From assembly GCA_946803715.1 (NCBI GenBank), contig CAMPET010000061.1:232709-268274 (forward strand): DNA of 35,566 bases, given 5' to 3'. This DNA is from Beroe ovata (lineage: Eukaryota; Ctenophora; Nuda; Beroida; Beroidae). Under the pieces are notes generated by a model. It saw nothing but the letters and a program-made list of their open reading frames with translations, did not search any database and was not told the DNA's origin. How positions within the stretch are numbered: the first letter of the stretch is position 1; every line of letters starts with the position of its first letter. The position numbers and the translations under genes are program-made. Positions 1-13,911 of the stretch are shown here, piece by piece.

Positions 1-20
1 ACACACACACACACACACAC
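1..20. repeat. (AC)n microsatellite at the left edge
   Basis: Ten pure AC units. The right edge of the window also ends in (AC)n, so both edges may be points where an assembly stopped in simple repeats. Confidence 0.95.
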
Positions 21-180
21 AATGAAGCTGATGTAAAGAACTGATAAGATGAACACTGTACCGAGGTTGTTGTAGAAATCAGTGAACATGTTGAGAAAAT
101 TCCTGAACTCCTCTACTGAGCTCAGTGCAAAGGTTATCTTGTTCTTCGTTCTTGCTTGTGTGTTCACCTGGAAATGCAAT

Positions 181-330
181 AACGTGTAACAATTGGTGTA
201 ACATTGTGTAATTTGTAACACATGGTGTAACATTGTGTAACTCATAGTGTAACACAAGGTGTGACATGACTTAAATGCAACATAACTGTATCACACACAA
301 ACTTTGTAACAAAGTGTAACTAACACGTGT
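181..330. repeat. Degenerate GTGTAAC tandem repeat
   Basis: The heptamer GTGTAAC and close variants (TTGTAAC, GTGTGAC) recur about every 12-20 bp. No open frame or gene is supported here. From 331 to 788 nothing is recognisable. Confidence 0.7.
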
Positions 331-788
331 TACTCAAAGGTGTCCTCAAATATAGTCCCCTATAAATCAGATAGGTGAAATATCTCAGATGGAACTACAG
401 TAAAGCATCTCTTTTTCTTTAAAACTTGTACTTTTCCAACTATTTCACTATCCTCAAAAGTGAGCGGGTTTTCCGCATCATGAAAACGAGAGGGGGTGAG
501 AGAGGGGGTGAGATTTCCACCATTTCCTGGTTCATTACTATTGAAGGTGACTATGGATAGGTAGTGATGCCTGTTTACACACGAATAGCTACAACATGCT
601 ATCTCAGTATATGTAATTTCGCCGGTGTGTATTATACCAATACGGGTAGGTATGAGCGTTTATCTCATTATTATGCGACGGGTTTATTACTTCAGGTTAG
701 GGAGAAGTTTAATACCTATACCACATTGATGAAGCATGGTACACTAACATATTAATTATTATGTATGTTATGATGAAAGCAGGTCCGC

Positions 789-880
789 TGTGTGTGTGTG
801 TATGTGTGTGTGTATGTGTGTGCATGTGTGTGTGTGTGTGTGCGAGTNTGTGTGTGTGTGCGTGTGCGTGTGTGTGTGTG
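789..880. repeat. (TG)n microsatellite with one undetermined base
   Basis: Imperfect TG tract with TATG and CGTG interruptions and a single N at 848. Open frames on both strands here are only Cys-Val or Thr-His repeats produced by the microsatellite. Confidence 0.9.
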
Positions 881-1454
881 TATACTCTCTGTGCGAGTCG
901 CTGTGTATGTGCGTGTAAATTTATGCGTGTTTGCGATTAGGTACTCTATGGTAATGTTAGGTTGCAACTTGCAATGTTTCATGTTGATTCAGATAAATAT
1001 GTGATTCATAAATAGAGTATTTTTATAAGATGGAGCATCGAGCAATGGAGGAAATGCGTAGCAAAATTCAACACATTATTCGGAATGGGCGAAGCAGTGT
1101 ACATAAGATGACATGAATGATACGTGGTATGTGAACAATTTTACACACACAATCCTACACGACTATGGTGAGTACATTTCATGCATACGGGATAACAAAC
1201 ACTCTGTTGCACGGATAATGAACACATCCGTGACGTATCTTCTAAACATACGGCATCGCCTTTTTATTACACTTCTTAGATCATAAAACAACAAAATTTC
1301 AGAAACACGACAACTTGATCCAGAATTCCTGAATTTGTTCGACGCTTGTTTGAATGAAGTTATTGACTGGAGTTATGACCTACATTCAAATCATTGAATC
1401 GATACCTACACCCCATCGGAGTTGTCAAGCTCTACGCTTATGATGAATCGATAC
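881..1454. other. Intergenic stretch, nothing recognised
   Basis: No long open frame, splice-flanked coding block, RNA gene or strong repeat was seen. Confidence 0.5.
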
Positions 1455-2802
1455 ACCATGACAGTTTATTAAATGAACTTGACTTTCAATCGTTGACGTG
1501 ACAAATTGATGGATCATACACATTCATTCTGATCCCAGTGTAACCCAAAACTCAAGGCTTATTTTATCATCTCGAGAGAAACAAGGATAAAAACCTCGGT
1601 TATCTTGAGGAATCGGCCCCGACTGTTTTCCTTCACATCGAGATAGAAGCGTTTGTTCTCCGATTTCAGAACTTTTGTCTGCAAGTCTGAAAATAGTCGA
1701 TGTGTACGGACATCATATCTCCATCACTTGACTCAATTTGAACTTTCCCATGAAACCAAAAGTCATGACAAAATTACAACCTACTCATAGTTTTATTTCA
1801 ACCAAACCTGTTGAAACAAAGATAGTGAAATACAAAACTATGACAGAACTTTTCGCTAACAGGCGGGAAACTTGAGCCTGGGAATTTACATACTAGCTCC
1901 ATGTCTACGGACACACACAGTTGTATAAGATGTAACTCATTGGACAATGACATGGGAGGTACCTACCTGTTTTGATTTCGAGCGACGCAAATTCATGATT
2001 CATATCGAATATTCATTGTGAGATGTTATCAACACTAAGACATACGCGTGTAAGATGTAGAAATATGATACTTACTTTCAAATAATACGAGCAGGAATCC
2101 GGAATTTTACGTGACATAAAACCAGATGAGGCAATTGAGGCAATTATTGTTTTGCTGGCAGGAAAGTGAGTGAATAGGACATGGGAAGGGTAAACCTGGC
2201 CCATGAGATAGTTTAACCATAGGTCAGTGAATTCTGAGAGAATTTAAACAATTTATCAACTGAGCAGATGTGTCAAAACAGGAGAACGCTGTGCAGGAAA
2301 TGAACTTATTCCTATGATACTTAATAATAACTACCAATGTCGGATACAGGACTCTTACCTTGAGCATTGAAGGAATCCTCGCCACTCATCCCGACAGTCT
2401 GTAACCCTCTATGCCGAGAGGACGCGAAATCTCAGACTTACTAAATCAGCCACAATTCACACGGTAGTTATGCAATCCGCATAAAATTATGATGCTCCTT
2501 TATCAAATTCTTGCGCACGCGAGTGCTGAGATACCAGCTTGCGACTGCGCGGCGCAAAGTTCTCGAGTATGGGGGCGGAAAACAGAGCCTTCCAAATTTA
2601 AACTTGACAAAGAATTTTTTCCACGTTGCGTGACTCAATCTGCTGTGCCGCGTTCATCATGAGTAGAAAAGGGTTGCGCAACGTGTGCACATAATTAAAT
2701 AATTGTTTAAACTAATATTTTTTCTGGCGATGCTAAACTGCTGATGCTAAACCGTGCATCGCGATCGATCGACAAATATTTTCAAATGGCCATGGCCTTC
2801 TG
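1455..2802. repeat. 1,348-bp tandem duplicate, copy 1
   Basis: This segment recurs at 2804-4151 at a constant offset of 1,349 bp. By eye the only difference is C at 1546 against T at 2895. A single N at 2803 separates the copies exactly. Each holds the same short minus-strand open frame (63 codons), which resembles nothing I know. The last 80 bp contain a CGATCGATCGA motif and a TCTGGCGATGCTA motif that is also seen near 32379. Near-perfect identity with an N at the joint favours unmerged overlapping contigs over a true duplication. Confidence 0.9.
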
Positions 2803-2803
2803 N

Positions 2804-4151
2804 ACCATGACAGTTTATTAAATGAACTTGACTTTCAATCGTTGACGTGACAAATTGATGGATCATACACATTCATTCTGATCCCAGTGTAACCTAAAAC
2901 TCAAGGCTTATTTTATCATCTCGAGAGAAACAAGGATAAAAACCTCGGTTATCTTGAGGAATCGGCCCCGACTGTTTTCCTTCACATCGAGATAGAAGCG
3001 TTTGTTCTCCGATTTCAGAACTTTTGTCTGCAAGTCTGAAAATAGTCGATGTGTACGGACATCATATCTCCATCACTTGACTCAATTTGAACTTTCCCAT
3101 GAAACCAAAAGTCATGACAAAATTACAACCTACTCATAGTTTTATTTCAACCAAACCTGTTGAAACAAAGATAGTGAAATACAAAACTATGACAGAACTT
3201 TTCGCTAACAGGCGGGAAACTTGAGCCTGGGAATTTACATACTAGCTCCATGTCTACGGACACACACAGTTGTATAAGATGTAACTCATTGGACAATGAC
3301 ATGGGAGGTACCTACCTGTTTTGATTTCGAGCGACGCAAATTCATGATTCATATCGAATATTCATTGTGAGATGTTATCAACACTAAGACATACGCGTGT
3401 AAGATGTAGAAATATGATACTTACTTTCAAATAATACGAGCAGGAATCCGGAATTTTACGTGACATAAAACCAGATGAGGCAATTGAGGCAATTATTGTT
3501 TTGCTGGCAGGAAAGTGAGTGAATAGGACATGGGAAGGGTAAACCTGGCCCATGAGATAGTTTAACCATAGGTCAGTGAATTCTGAGAGAATTTAAACAA
3601 TTTATCAACTGAGCAGATGTGTCAAAACAGGAGAACGCTGTGCAGGAAATGAACTTATTCCTATGATACTTAATAATAACTACCAATGTCGGATACAGGA
3701 CTCTTACCTTGAGCATTGAAGGAATCCTCGCCACTCATCCCGACAGTCTGTAACCCTCTATGCCGAGAGGACGCGAAATCTCAGACTTACTAAATCAGCC
3801 ACAATTCACACGGTAGTTATGCAATCCGCATAAAATTATGATGCTCCTTTATCAAATTCTTGCGCACGCGAGTGCTGAGATACCAGCTTGCGACTGCGCG
3901 GCGCAAAGTTCTCGAGTATGGGGGCGGAAAACAGAGCCTTCCAAATTTAAACTTGACAAAGAATTTTTTCCACGTTGCGTGACTCAATCTGCTGTGCCGC
4001 GTTCATCATGAGTAGAAAAGGGTTGCGCAACGTGTGCACATAATTAAATAATTGTTTAAACTAATATTTTTTCTGGCGATGCTAAACTGCTGATGCTAAA
4101 CCGTGCATCGCGATCGATCGACAAATATTTTCAAATGGCCATGGCCTTCTG
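2804..4151. repeat. 1,348-bp tandem duplicate, copy 2
   Basis: Second copy of 1455-2802. Sequence past 4151 is unique relative to copy 1, so the right-hand contig appears to continue here. No gene is supported inside. Confidence 0.9.
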
Positions 4152-4229
4152 TTTTTGCTAATTTTTGCTAAGTTCAACTTGTCCATCGATGCAGATGATA
4201 GTTTGCAGTTGATAGCTATAAACTCTGTG

Positions 4230-4651
4230 GAGAATTTCGTTTTGAATTGCGCGCGCGGTCAGATTCAATCTATAATATAAAGGAAAGAGGCACTTATAGG
4301 AAAGTGGTTCCGCTGTATATGGATAACTCGACCAAATGGAGTTGGAGAGCCGGGATTTTTTGCAAGGTGGAAGATAGATAAATTCCGCTGTCGAACATCA
4401 TTTCGGATTTTTGAATTAGGTCTTAGATTTTTTGTAATCGGCGTTCAAAGTTGGGAAAAGGGTTGCGAAAAACGACTATGCGATGTAGGACGAATAAGCG
4501 TTGCTTGGCGACGTAGGAGTTGCACGTGCATGTTTATTGAAAGTGCGCGCGCTTCACTGCTGTTGTCATTTCTTTGTTTCTTTGTTTTAATACGTTCCAA
4601 TTTTGGTGCTTATACTCAATACTCATTCAAATAATTAATTTCAGATTTCTC
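4230..4651. repeat. Dispersed repeat, copy inverted relative to 31620-32500
   Basis: Positions 4378-4576 match the reverse complement of 31744-31930 with scattered changes (shared landmarks: CGAACATCATTTCGG, AATAAGCGTTGCT, GTTGCACGTGCATG). Positions 4230-4258, with a GCGCGCGCGG core, match the reverse complement of about 32466-32491. A single N follows at 4652. Non-autonomous transposon remnant is the likeliest reading; no coding capacity is seen. Confidence 0.7.
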
Positions 4652-4652
4652 N

Positions 4653-5400
4653 AGACAAATGTTAATGTATTGTTTAAACTAACTTTTGATTTATATCACC
4701 AACGTATTCAAAATATCTATATGAAATCGAATTAAAACACGCAAGGCACATTTTCTGAAACTCATCTTACTGAAATCGCACACAACTCCGATTTCCTAAT
4801 TTGAAATATTGATTTTGGGACAGAATAGAGCATCACATCAAATTCAAACAAAAACACTGTTCTCTTCCAGATATCTCGTCAGGCAACAAATCAAGAAATC
4901 TGAAATCCATTTTGCATTCTCAAGAAATTGCAAATTATCGCTCTGAAATATTAATATGCTAGGAATTAGGATTTTATCATACCGTTTACATACATATATA
5001 TATTGATCTTGCAATTAGGCGAGCGTATACTTCATTTTAACAATCAACACTGCCAAATCAATAGTTGACGTATAATCGTAGGCAACCACTCAAGTATACA
5101 CATGAAGAATGCACATTGTACAGTGTGCAATGTAGAAGTGTACAATGGATACAAGTGTAGCCGCCTCAAAAGAAGCGTGTATGTGTGAGAGTACAATTAA
5201 CAATAGGGACGATGGCTATAGACCACCGTAATCGGATAAAAGAATGCTTATTTGAATAGATAATTATATTGCTGTCAAATTTCGGTCTACAAAATAACAA
5301 GAAAATCACATATCGCCTCAACAAGTGTAAATATATATATGCGTGTGTAAGTGCGTCTAAATCAATATTCAATTCCAACCACAAACATTCAAATTTAACA
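4653..5400. other. AT-rich gene-free stretch downstream of RAB14
   Basis: AT-rich with TATATA tracts near 5000 and 5335. It may include the RAB14 3' UTR. No polyadenylation signal is obvious on the minus strand close to the stop codon. Confidence 0.4.
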
Positions 5401-5406
5401 TTGTTA

Positions 5407-5488
5407 TATGACCGCGCGCACACGTGACTGATCACGTGCTGTGTGTGTGTGTGCACAGTGCACGTGGTGCGCGCACACACACACACAA
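5407..5488 (-). repeat. GT-rich palindromic tract just after the RAB14 stop
   Basis: Read on the RAB14 strand, a (GT)8-like tract begins 14 bases after the stop codon. It is followed by nested GTGCAC and CACGTG palindromes flanked by GCGCGC on both sides. As RNA it would be a UG-rich, hairpin-forming start to the 3' UTR. Confidence 0.6.
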
Positions 5489-5502
5489 TCCCCAGCGAAC
5501 AG

Positions 5503-9040
<3,538 letters not shown>

Positions 9041-9085
9041 TGCGCGCACGCCTTCATCGGGAGGAAGCCGCGCGCCGTGCGCGCG
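9041..9085. repeat. GC-rich imperfect hairpin
   Basis: GCGCGCACG (9042-9050) pairs with CGTGCGCGC (9076-9084), with a smaller CTTC/GAAG stem in the loop. It lies in a CpG-rich island within AT-rich DNA, upstream of BAP31. Confidence 0.65.
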
Positions 9086-9153
9086 AGAATAACAAAGTTT
9101 CATTCGATACAGTTTGACAATTCTTATGGCTTTACTTTTGCGCTTGCATTGTT

Positions 9154-9386
9154 GTAGGATTTTACCCTACCGTCGGCGCCGCGCAATTGTCATTTTGGCC
9201 CAACGCGGACGGGATGCGCGCAAGAAACAGTAAACAGATAACATCCGGCGCGGCAACACTTTACTATTATTTTACGAAAATTGGATAAACCTTGAAAGAT
9301 TTCTCCCTTGCTGGCGGGATTTCTATTGCGGAATTATCATATTGAATTGCGCGGCGCCGACGGTACACGGTAGCGAAAACCCCTAC
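9154..9386. mobile_element. MITE-like inverted-repeat element
   Basis: A perfect 21-bp inverted repeat is seen at 9168-9188 and 9345-9365 (core CGTCGGCGCCGCGCAATT). Weaker complementarity extends outward to GTAGG at 9154 and CCTAC at 9386. Total about 233 bp, with no coding capacity. This architecture fits a miniature inverted-repeat transposon; no clear target-site duplication was identified. It ends about 375 bp before the BAP31 start codon and could contribute to promoter sequence. Confidence 0.5.
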
Positions 9387-9761
9387 AAGGAAAATTTTAG
9401 AAATGGATTTAAATTTTTTTATTCATTTTCTTTCATGTGTGACACATAAACATAAAAACTTCACAGTGTAACTCATAAAGCAAATTTTTGGATTTTTTTG
9501 AATGTTAATTGCAATTTGATGAATTCTTTGACAACTCGCAAATTTCCAATCATATCAATGTGCAATGATCTGATCCATGATCCATCATTGGCGTTGATCT
9601 CACTTGATACTTGATAGGACATTTTGAAAATTTTGAAAGCACACAGGAGGTTATACTTGTCTGATATACTTGTTATATTTGTCTGATATGTAATCGTCAA
9701 CCTAATGTTATATTAAGTTATCGCTAGTTATGTGATAGTTTTACCTATATAGGGGAGAAGC

Positions 9762-11233
9762 ATGAGTATCCAGTGGGTTCTTGTCTCTGGGTTTCTCTAC
9801 TCAGAGATAACTCTCGCCTTGCTCCTCAGTGTCCCATGGATATCATGCAGGAGGTCTTTTTCTTTCTTTGGACTGGATGTATTTTGAGAAACATTTTGAA
9901 TGCAGTTGTTCAATTCTCTGAGAAAATATAATTACATACATTTCAGGTGGCATAGAATCTTCAATTCCTCTCTTATAAGTCTCATCGCTGGCTACATGAA
10001 TTGGATATTTATTTGTTTCCTGTCTGGTCTTTTGGTTCTCTTTGCAGGTTTGGTGATCATATCAATAATAGAAGCACCTTTCTAAAGGCATTTATCTTGG
10101 TTCCCTATATCTACTGAACTTCCTTGCCTTTCAGATTCTCTTAGAGAGATGTACATCTACACTGGACAAGATAAGAAAGTGGATATCACTGGAAGTGCCA
10201 CCCCATCTGCCCAAGAGCATATTCTAATGAAGTTGTTTAGAGCTCAGAGAAACTTCTACATCACAGGAGTTTCCCTTTTCTTGCTCATGTGAGTACATGA
10301 TATTCATTTGTAGGGCATGGTACATCTTTATTTTGAAATACAAGCTCCATAAAATTGAACACTGTAATCAATGAAAAGATGTAAATATAATGAAACCCAC
10401 ACTTCACATCACAAATCTAATGACGGTTCCAAAACATAGTCTCTTCTTCAGGATCTCCACTAGGGAGACCTAGCTTCTCAAATGTGATTGTGCTGTGAAG
10501 TATTGGTGAGCTTTAATTTGCATATGCAAAAAGCAACCTCTTTAAACACTTGGACTTAATTTCAGTGTTTTGAGAACAATGCTCACTCGAGTTAGCAAGG
10601 TTGCCCAACTTGAAGCTAACAATGAAGCAATTCACAAGCAAGCTGTTGCTGCAGGAACAATGAACAAGACTCTCCTGGAGGAGAACAGTGCCCTCAAAAA
10701 AGTGATTTTTTCGTTGATTAAGGAAAATAATGCTGGTTTTGGATCATAGGATACTAATCAGATTGATCTTTTCCTGCAGCTAGTTGATGTGGACGATAAA
10801 GTCATTGAGGAAGTTAAAGCAATGGAAGAGTTGAAGGACAAGGTCAAGGCTGCTGAGAAAAGTATGTGGATATGGAAGTTTTGGCATTTGGATGGTACTT
10901 CAAACCCAGCAGAACCAGGAATCCTGACTAAACTGTTTCTTCGTTCAGGGGCCGATCAGAGTAAGGCAGATGTTGAAGCAATGCGCAAGCAATGTGAAAA
11001 CTTGACTACAGAATATGATCGACTCCTCGTGGAGCACCAGCAACTACAGGTGTGCACGTGTGTATGTGTACACGTGTGTGTGTGTACACGTGTGTGTGTG
11101 AGAACTCATTCTTAACCTCGGCATTCGGATCATATCAATTTTTTAGTCTAGTCTACCTATCATTATTCGACGAATATTAGAATTCTCTCTTTTTCAGGAC
11201 TTGGTGACACCATCAGACAAGAAAGATGACTAA
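9762..11233 (+). CDS. BCAP31: B-cell receptor-associated protein 31 family (BAP31/BCAP31)
   Basis: Polytopic ER membrane protein, known in the family as a cargo receptor and chaperone for ER export and quality control. Exons: 9762-9853, 9947-10047, 10135-10288, 10566-10701, 10780-10861, 10949-11049, 11198-11233; 233 aa (human 246). The N-terminus (MSIQW) aligns with human BAP31. Hydrophobic segments lie near residues 1-25, 43-64 and 98-118. The diagnostic block MKLFRAQRNFYITG occurs in exon 3. The cytosolic part is a coiled coil (exons 4-6) containing AMRKQCENLTTEYDRLLVEH. The C-terminus KKDD is a KKXX ER-retrieval signal. Phases close and all junctions are GT-AG. Exon 6 is followed directly by a (GT)n-rich donor region. 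Convergent with the GPCR. Confidence 0.97.
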
Positions 11234-11505
11234 TTGACGTTCATATCAACTATAATCTCTGATATCTCTTTATATTGATTTTTGTGCCTCATTTGCTTCA
11301 AAATTTGCATTACTGCATTCTTAGACCTTTATCGCTGTTATGTTTGTCTTCCATGGGTTCTGTATTAAACTTAAACAAATATTTGCGCAATCTTTTGCAT
11401 GTGACTATTTGATCATTTGAATTTTGAGTGAAATCTTTAGATTGTGTTTCAATGCACATTGTACTTGTTCATTTCCTTGAGCCCCCGTCCATTAAATATC
11501 ATTTG

Positions 11506-11511
11506 AATAAA
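11506..11511 (+). terminator. Candidate BAP31 polyadenylation signal
   Basis: Canonical AATAAA 273 bp after the BAP31 stop codon, in AT-rich sequence and before the convergent GPCR 3' end. Motif only; cleavage is not demonstrated. Confidence 0.55.
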
Positions 11512-11725
11512 TATAGACCGCAAAATTATTTAACTTTGTTTTGGAATAGGGAAAAGCGATATATTATATTGAGACCTCATTGGAGATGATATCAGCCTAT
11601 ACAGGAAAGATTAAAATGTCTGATTCAAAATTCACGAGTTTAGTACTTATTTGAAATGGTACCTCTAAATCTCAACCTCAAATTTCTACAGATTTATGTC
11701 AGCGATAGGACTGATATTCTTACAC

Positions 11726-12912
11726 TTAGGCTTTAGAAGTTTGCAATCGTGACTTATTCCTGACCATACTTGATGAACGCTGTTTTTGTGATGTAGTTGG
11801 AATCAGTAGGAATGGATTGAGCATGGAATTGAAGCTTATCAGGACTAGATTGAGGAGGGTGTAAATGTAGAAGAATCTATTTCTGCCTGCCACAGTGGTA
11901 GGAAGAACATTGCCAATAGAGGTGGGGAAGATGTGCTGAATTAGGAAGATGAATCGCAGAACACATCCGGGCAAATAGCACACCAGGAAACAGAGGAGTA
12001 GTTTGATGATCGTGTAGGATGCCAAGTCCTTCTCATTGATTGAGTGTACATCTGTGGGGGGGGATAAGTAGTGAGGATTATTCAAGATAATACCTATTGT
12101 TTTACATTATGCGGTGTGTATGCGTGTATGCACATGTATTGTTGATGCGTGTGTGAAGCATCTCGGAACTCGACATCGAATGTCAATGGTGGGGATGATG
12201 GACGAACCTCCTGAAGCTGTGGTGGAGAACTTGACTGATTCCCTTGTTAGTACTTTGGTGGACTCTGAAGTAAGAAGCTCTAACATTCAACACAATGTGA
12301 TAAGAGGTTACTGTTCCATTAATAGCGTCATAGGAGTCAGGTATCAACTTGCTCATTTTCAGAGCGATGAAATATTACAATTTACGATGGAAATGTTTCT
12401 AGAGCCTACCACTGTGGGAGTGAATAACCTCTTTCTTGAGAACCCAAACAGAGAACAGGCTACAGAAGCACACGATCACAATAGGCAGGTCAATGATACC
12501 AACTGTTAGGATTAGGATCACTGTTTCTTGGGTTTGGCTGATGCTGAGATAGGCTTGAGTTGCTGAAAAATGTGATAGTGGATGTGACTGTGAGAAATCT
12601 GCTTGCAAAATTTTATTGATATTTTCGATGTCAATGTCATTTTTTGTGGTCTCAAAGCGCGAGCATACTAACCTGAGAAGGTTATGATGGAAACTTCACT
12701 GATGTACTTGTAGTGTTTTCCACAGAAGAATGGGATTGCAGAGTATAGCGCCGCTGCGAGCCACAGAAACGCCACCACAGCGCCAATGCGGCGCACCGTG
12801 AACACTGTGCGATAGCTTAGTGTCCAGTGGATAGCACACATCCGTGCCAGATAGATGATGGAGATGAAGTAGAGTGATACAATAGGTAGAGAGCTGGGGA
12901 GTGGGGTCATGG

Positions 12913-12950
<38 letters not shown>

Positions 12951-13406
12951 CAACATCCAGCCGGATAGGTCGAGTACTCCCTGTCCCAGGAAGTGGACAT
13001 CACGGTTGTTGAACAGTCCCACTGTGGACACCATGCTCGGAAAGAGGCAGTGTAAAAAGTCCACCGCAGCCAAGTTGAGATACATGAAGTGGGTAACGGT
13101 TCTGGCGCGTCTGTGTAACACAACCAGTTGGAGGATAGCTTTCACGTTGGCTACCACCCTGATTACAATGAGTCATTACTTCTTCATTATAACGTCATTA
13201 TAATGAGTCATTACTTCGTCATTATAACTTCATGAATGCTGCTCCATTAAGAACATAAATGGGGGTCTCATCTTGAATCCAGTATTTCATGATCCATTTT
13301 AATCAGTATGGAGTAATCTATGATCGACTCACCCTACAACATTGATGATGATCAGTAAACTTCCCAAGGAAAAGTCATACAGTTCTTTTGTTCCTATTGT
13401 TGCCAT
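11726..13406 (-). CDS. Class A-like seven-transmembrane receptor, ligand unknown
   Basis: Plasma-membrane GPCR candidate. Exons on the minus strand: 13406-13333, 13158-12949, 12893-12673, 12598-12410, 12051-11726; phases 2, 2, 1, 1; 339 aa. Helix 1 has N29 in GVVANV (position 1.50). Helix 2 has NLAAVDF with D58 (2.50). Helix 3 ends in ARM at 111-113 where DRY is usual. Helix 6 has CYLP (P259) for CWxP. Helix 7 has NPFLL (N310-P311) for NPxxY. The usual cysteine at the top of helix 3 is absent. The N-terminus is only about a dozen residues and the tail is short and basic/Ser-rich. Intron 2 is 55 bp and mostly (GT)n. Head to head with the NEK gene. The receptor call is firm; subfamily and ligand cannot be assigned. 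Confidence 0.85.
12914..12948 (-). repeat. (GT)n microsatellite forming most of GPCR intron 2
   Basis: On the coding strand the tract starts with the 5' splice-site GT itself and runs about 35 bp. It is followed by about 20 bp ending in CCCCAG. The whole intron (12894-12948) is 55 bp. Confidence 0.9.
13168..13231. repeat. Tandem AATGAGTCATTACTTC repeat in GPCR intron 1
   Basis: About two copies of a roughly 36-bp unit built from AATGAGTCATTACTTC and CATTATAAC. TGAGTCA is an AP-1-type sequence and occurs twice, within 400 bp of both divergent start codons. Confidence 0.7.
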
Positions 13407-13626
13407 ACCTTAAGATGGAGGGATTGATTGATTTGAATAATAGGTATTCGAGCTACAAATAAAGCAACGATGATCTAAGGTCTTATTACTCACAACAAAA
13501 CTTCTCAAGCTACGGATCAAGGATCAATATGCCGTGTGTTAATAGCAATCAGTACACGTTATCTGTCAAGAGGGATTGCTGATTATGTTGCAATAAATAC
13601 CCTTAGTAATTAGCAATTAGTAGCCT
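13407..13626. promoter_or_regulatory. Candidate bidirectional promoter (GPCR / NEK)
   Basis: Only 220 bp separate the leftward GPCR start codon from the rightward NEK start codon, so both 5' UTRs and at least the core promoters are probably here, unless upstream noncoding exons exist. The sequence is AT-rich and no convincing TATA box was found. Confidence 0.5.
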
Positions 13627-13872
13627 ATGAAATATGCGGATGTAACCTCAATTTCCCCTTATCCTAGCAATGAAACCATGTCATACCCCTCTTTTGATGT
13701 AGACAAGAAGTACAATGTTTTACAGAACATCGGTAAGGGAAGTGCAGGCAATGTTTTCCTCTGTAAATCCAAGAGAGACTTCAAATCGTACGCCCTCAAG
13801 CAGATATTCCTCGACAAACGAAAAAAGTCAAGGAGTAAAGACATAGTGCTCCGCGAGGTTTGTGTGTGTGTG

Positions 13873-13911
<39 letters not shown>

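Noticed and set aside
2013-3553. Identical 63-codon minus-strand frames in both tandem copies
   Set aside because: Identical only because the whole segment is duplicated; no family resemblance and no conservation evidence.
12114-12509. 131-codon plus-strand open frame
   Set aside because: It runs antisense across GPCR exon 4 and intron 4; the minus-strand receptor exons have matching splice phases, so this is a shadow.
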